18,886 bases of DNA from Chromera velia. Its lineage: Eukaryota > Sar > Chromeraceae. The DNA lies in NCBI GenBank assembly GCA_018398765.1, contig JAHBMJ010002335.1:1450-20335 (forward strand). The letters run 5' to 3'. Below, piece by piece: positions 17,961 to 18,886 of this stretch. Under the pieces are notes generated by a model. The model saw only the letters and a list, made by a program, of their open reading frames with translations. It did not search any database and had not been told where the DNA came from. Both the position numbers and the translations under genes were made by a program. How positions within the stretch are numbered: the first letter of the stretch is position 1; every line of letters begins with the position of its first letter.

Positions 17961-18540
17961 CTCTCTCTTCCCTTTCTTTTGTGCTGTCTTGGAGAAACAG
18001 GGCGATCGATGGAATGCGTCTAGCTCGGATCCCTTGCCCCTTTGTTTGCCTCTCTGATCGACCGCCCCGTTTATTGACCGATCCAGTGGAACAGTAGGCG
18101 AATCGGTGCGTCGTCTTGTGGCGACAGCTAGCCAGGGAGGGTGACAGAGTTGACTTCGCGAGCCAATCTTGCAAGGCCCATGGGATTCTAGTAGGACAGC
18201 AGAGGAGGCATTGTGACTTCACGGTTGTGTTTGTGGATCTGTGGCAGACGGACAGATGAATACAGGTGAATCAATCATACACCTGAGTGCCCTCTGTCAA
18301 GTGTATGGGCACGTATCTGTAAAGTTCGACTTCAAAGTTGAGGGGAAGGAAGCGAGGAGTACCGAATGGCTTGCTTGGAGCCAGAACGAAGATCCTGCCT
18401 GATAATGATATAGACCGTCGGGTGACGGGCAGACAGACAGAGCGACAGACCGACAGAAAGAGGAAGAAAGAGGAAAAGACACATTCAACTTAGTAGACAG
18501 ACCTAGAGACAGACAGATTAACGGATAAACAGCTCCCTAA
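17961..18540. other. intergenic stretch, nothing recognised
   Basis: Mixed composition with short CAGA runs (18430-18520). No frame with convincing content or splice sites was seen. Confidence 0.5.
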
Positions 18541-18856
18541 AGAATTGGGAGTTGAATTGGGTGTCAAATTGGTAGTACTACCAATTTTTTACCACTAGTA
18601 ACTCCCAATTTTGAAAAATTGGTACCTAGTCTAGTGAAAGAAGTACATGGAGTTTGAAGCTAAAATTTTGTGTACGGGCTAGACAGGGGCTCACTAGTCT
18701 CTAGCCGCAGTCATTAGACTCTAATTCATTACTAAGAACAAATTTTATGAACACTTAGAGTCACCTAAAAATTGGGAGTTACCAATTTTTTTTTAGGACT
18801 AACTACCAATTTTTAAGAAAATTAACACCCAATTTTTTTTTTTGACTACCAATTTT
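18541..18856. repeat. AT-rich cluster of CCAATTT / AAATTGG words with palindromes
   Basis: The core CCAATT or its complement occurs at about 18543, 18555, 18567, 18580, 18604, 18617, 18771, 18781, 18804, 18828 and 18848, in both orientations. Two flavours recur: TACCAATTTT and ACTCCCAATTTT (or ACACCCAATTTT). A perfect 22-bp palindrome lies at 18566-18587. The 11-mer AATTGGGAGTT at 18543 is matched by its complement at 18600-18610, giving nested inverted repeats. The cluster runs close to the window's edge and probably goes on. Confidence 0.85.
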
Positions 18857-18886
18857 ATAACTTCTCCTAGAAAGTAAAATATATGT

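Noticed and set aside
17707-18222. 171-codon minus-strand frame rich in Lys, Arg and Glu
   Set aside because: It crosses the pyrimidine-rich low-complexity tract and the 50-bp tandem duplication; its composition follows the DNA and no family features are seen.

Overview
The window looks like nuclear DNA of a protist alga of the alveolate type. A chromerid such as Chromera is my best guess. The reasons are intron-rich genes with GT-AG introns, many microsatellites, decayed Copia-type retroelements, a TFIIB and a syntaxin gene (both eukaryote-specific), and repeated TGCATGCA words. The organism is an inference; the eukaryotic nature is not in doubt.

Layout. Bases 1-644 hold the 3' end of a reading frame with the restriction-enzyme-like nuclease signature of site-specific non-LTR retroelements. 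Bases about 1272-5519 hold a Copia-type polyprotein in the order protease-like remnant, gag-pre-integrase zinc finger, integrase, linker, reverse transcriptase, RNase H. All of it lies in one frame, broken by 14 in-frame stops (11 are TAG) but by no frameshift. Bases 5520-9594 are mostly non-coding and carry two diverged copies of a module of about 0.8-0.95 kb (6503-7465 and 8347-9122). A tentative two-exon reading frame lies between the copies.

Bases 9595-12756, minus strand, hold a seven-exon gene reconstructed here. Its exons sum to 1524 nt (507 codons plus stop), and one is a predicted 10-nt microexon. I do not recognise the product with confidence; the C-terminal half may have a START-like fold. 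Bases 12757-14653 are low-complexity DNA, including a 250-bp GAAA tract, and a doubtful small Lys/Glu-rich frame on the minus strand.

Bases 14654-15703 (minus) encode TFIIB and 16421-17425 (plus) encode a syntaxin (Qa-SNARE). They diverge from a shared 717-bp promoter region. Each lacks one textbook residue: TFIIB has Thr in place of the fourth zinc ligand, and the syntaxin has Asn in place of the zero-layer Gln. From 17426 to the end there are microsatellites, then an AT-rich cluster of at least ten CCAATTT/AAATTGG words with a perfect 22-bp palindrome. There is no operon logic. The divergent TFIIB/syntaxin pair is the only arrangement that suggests shared regulation.
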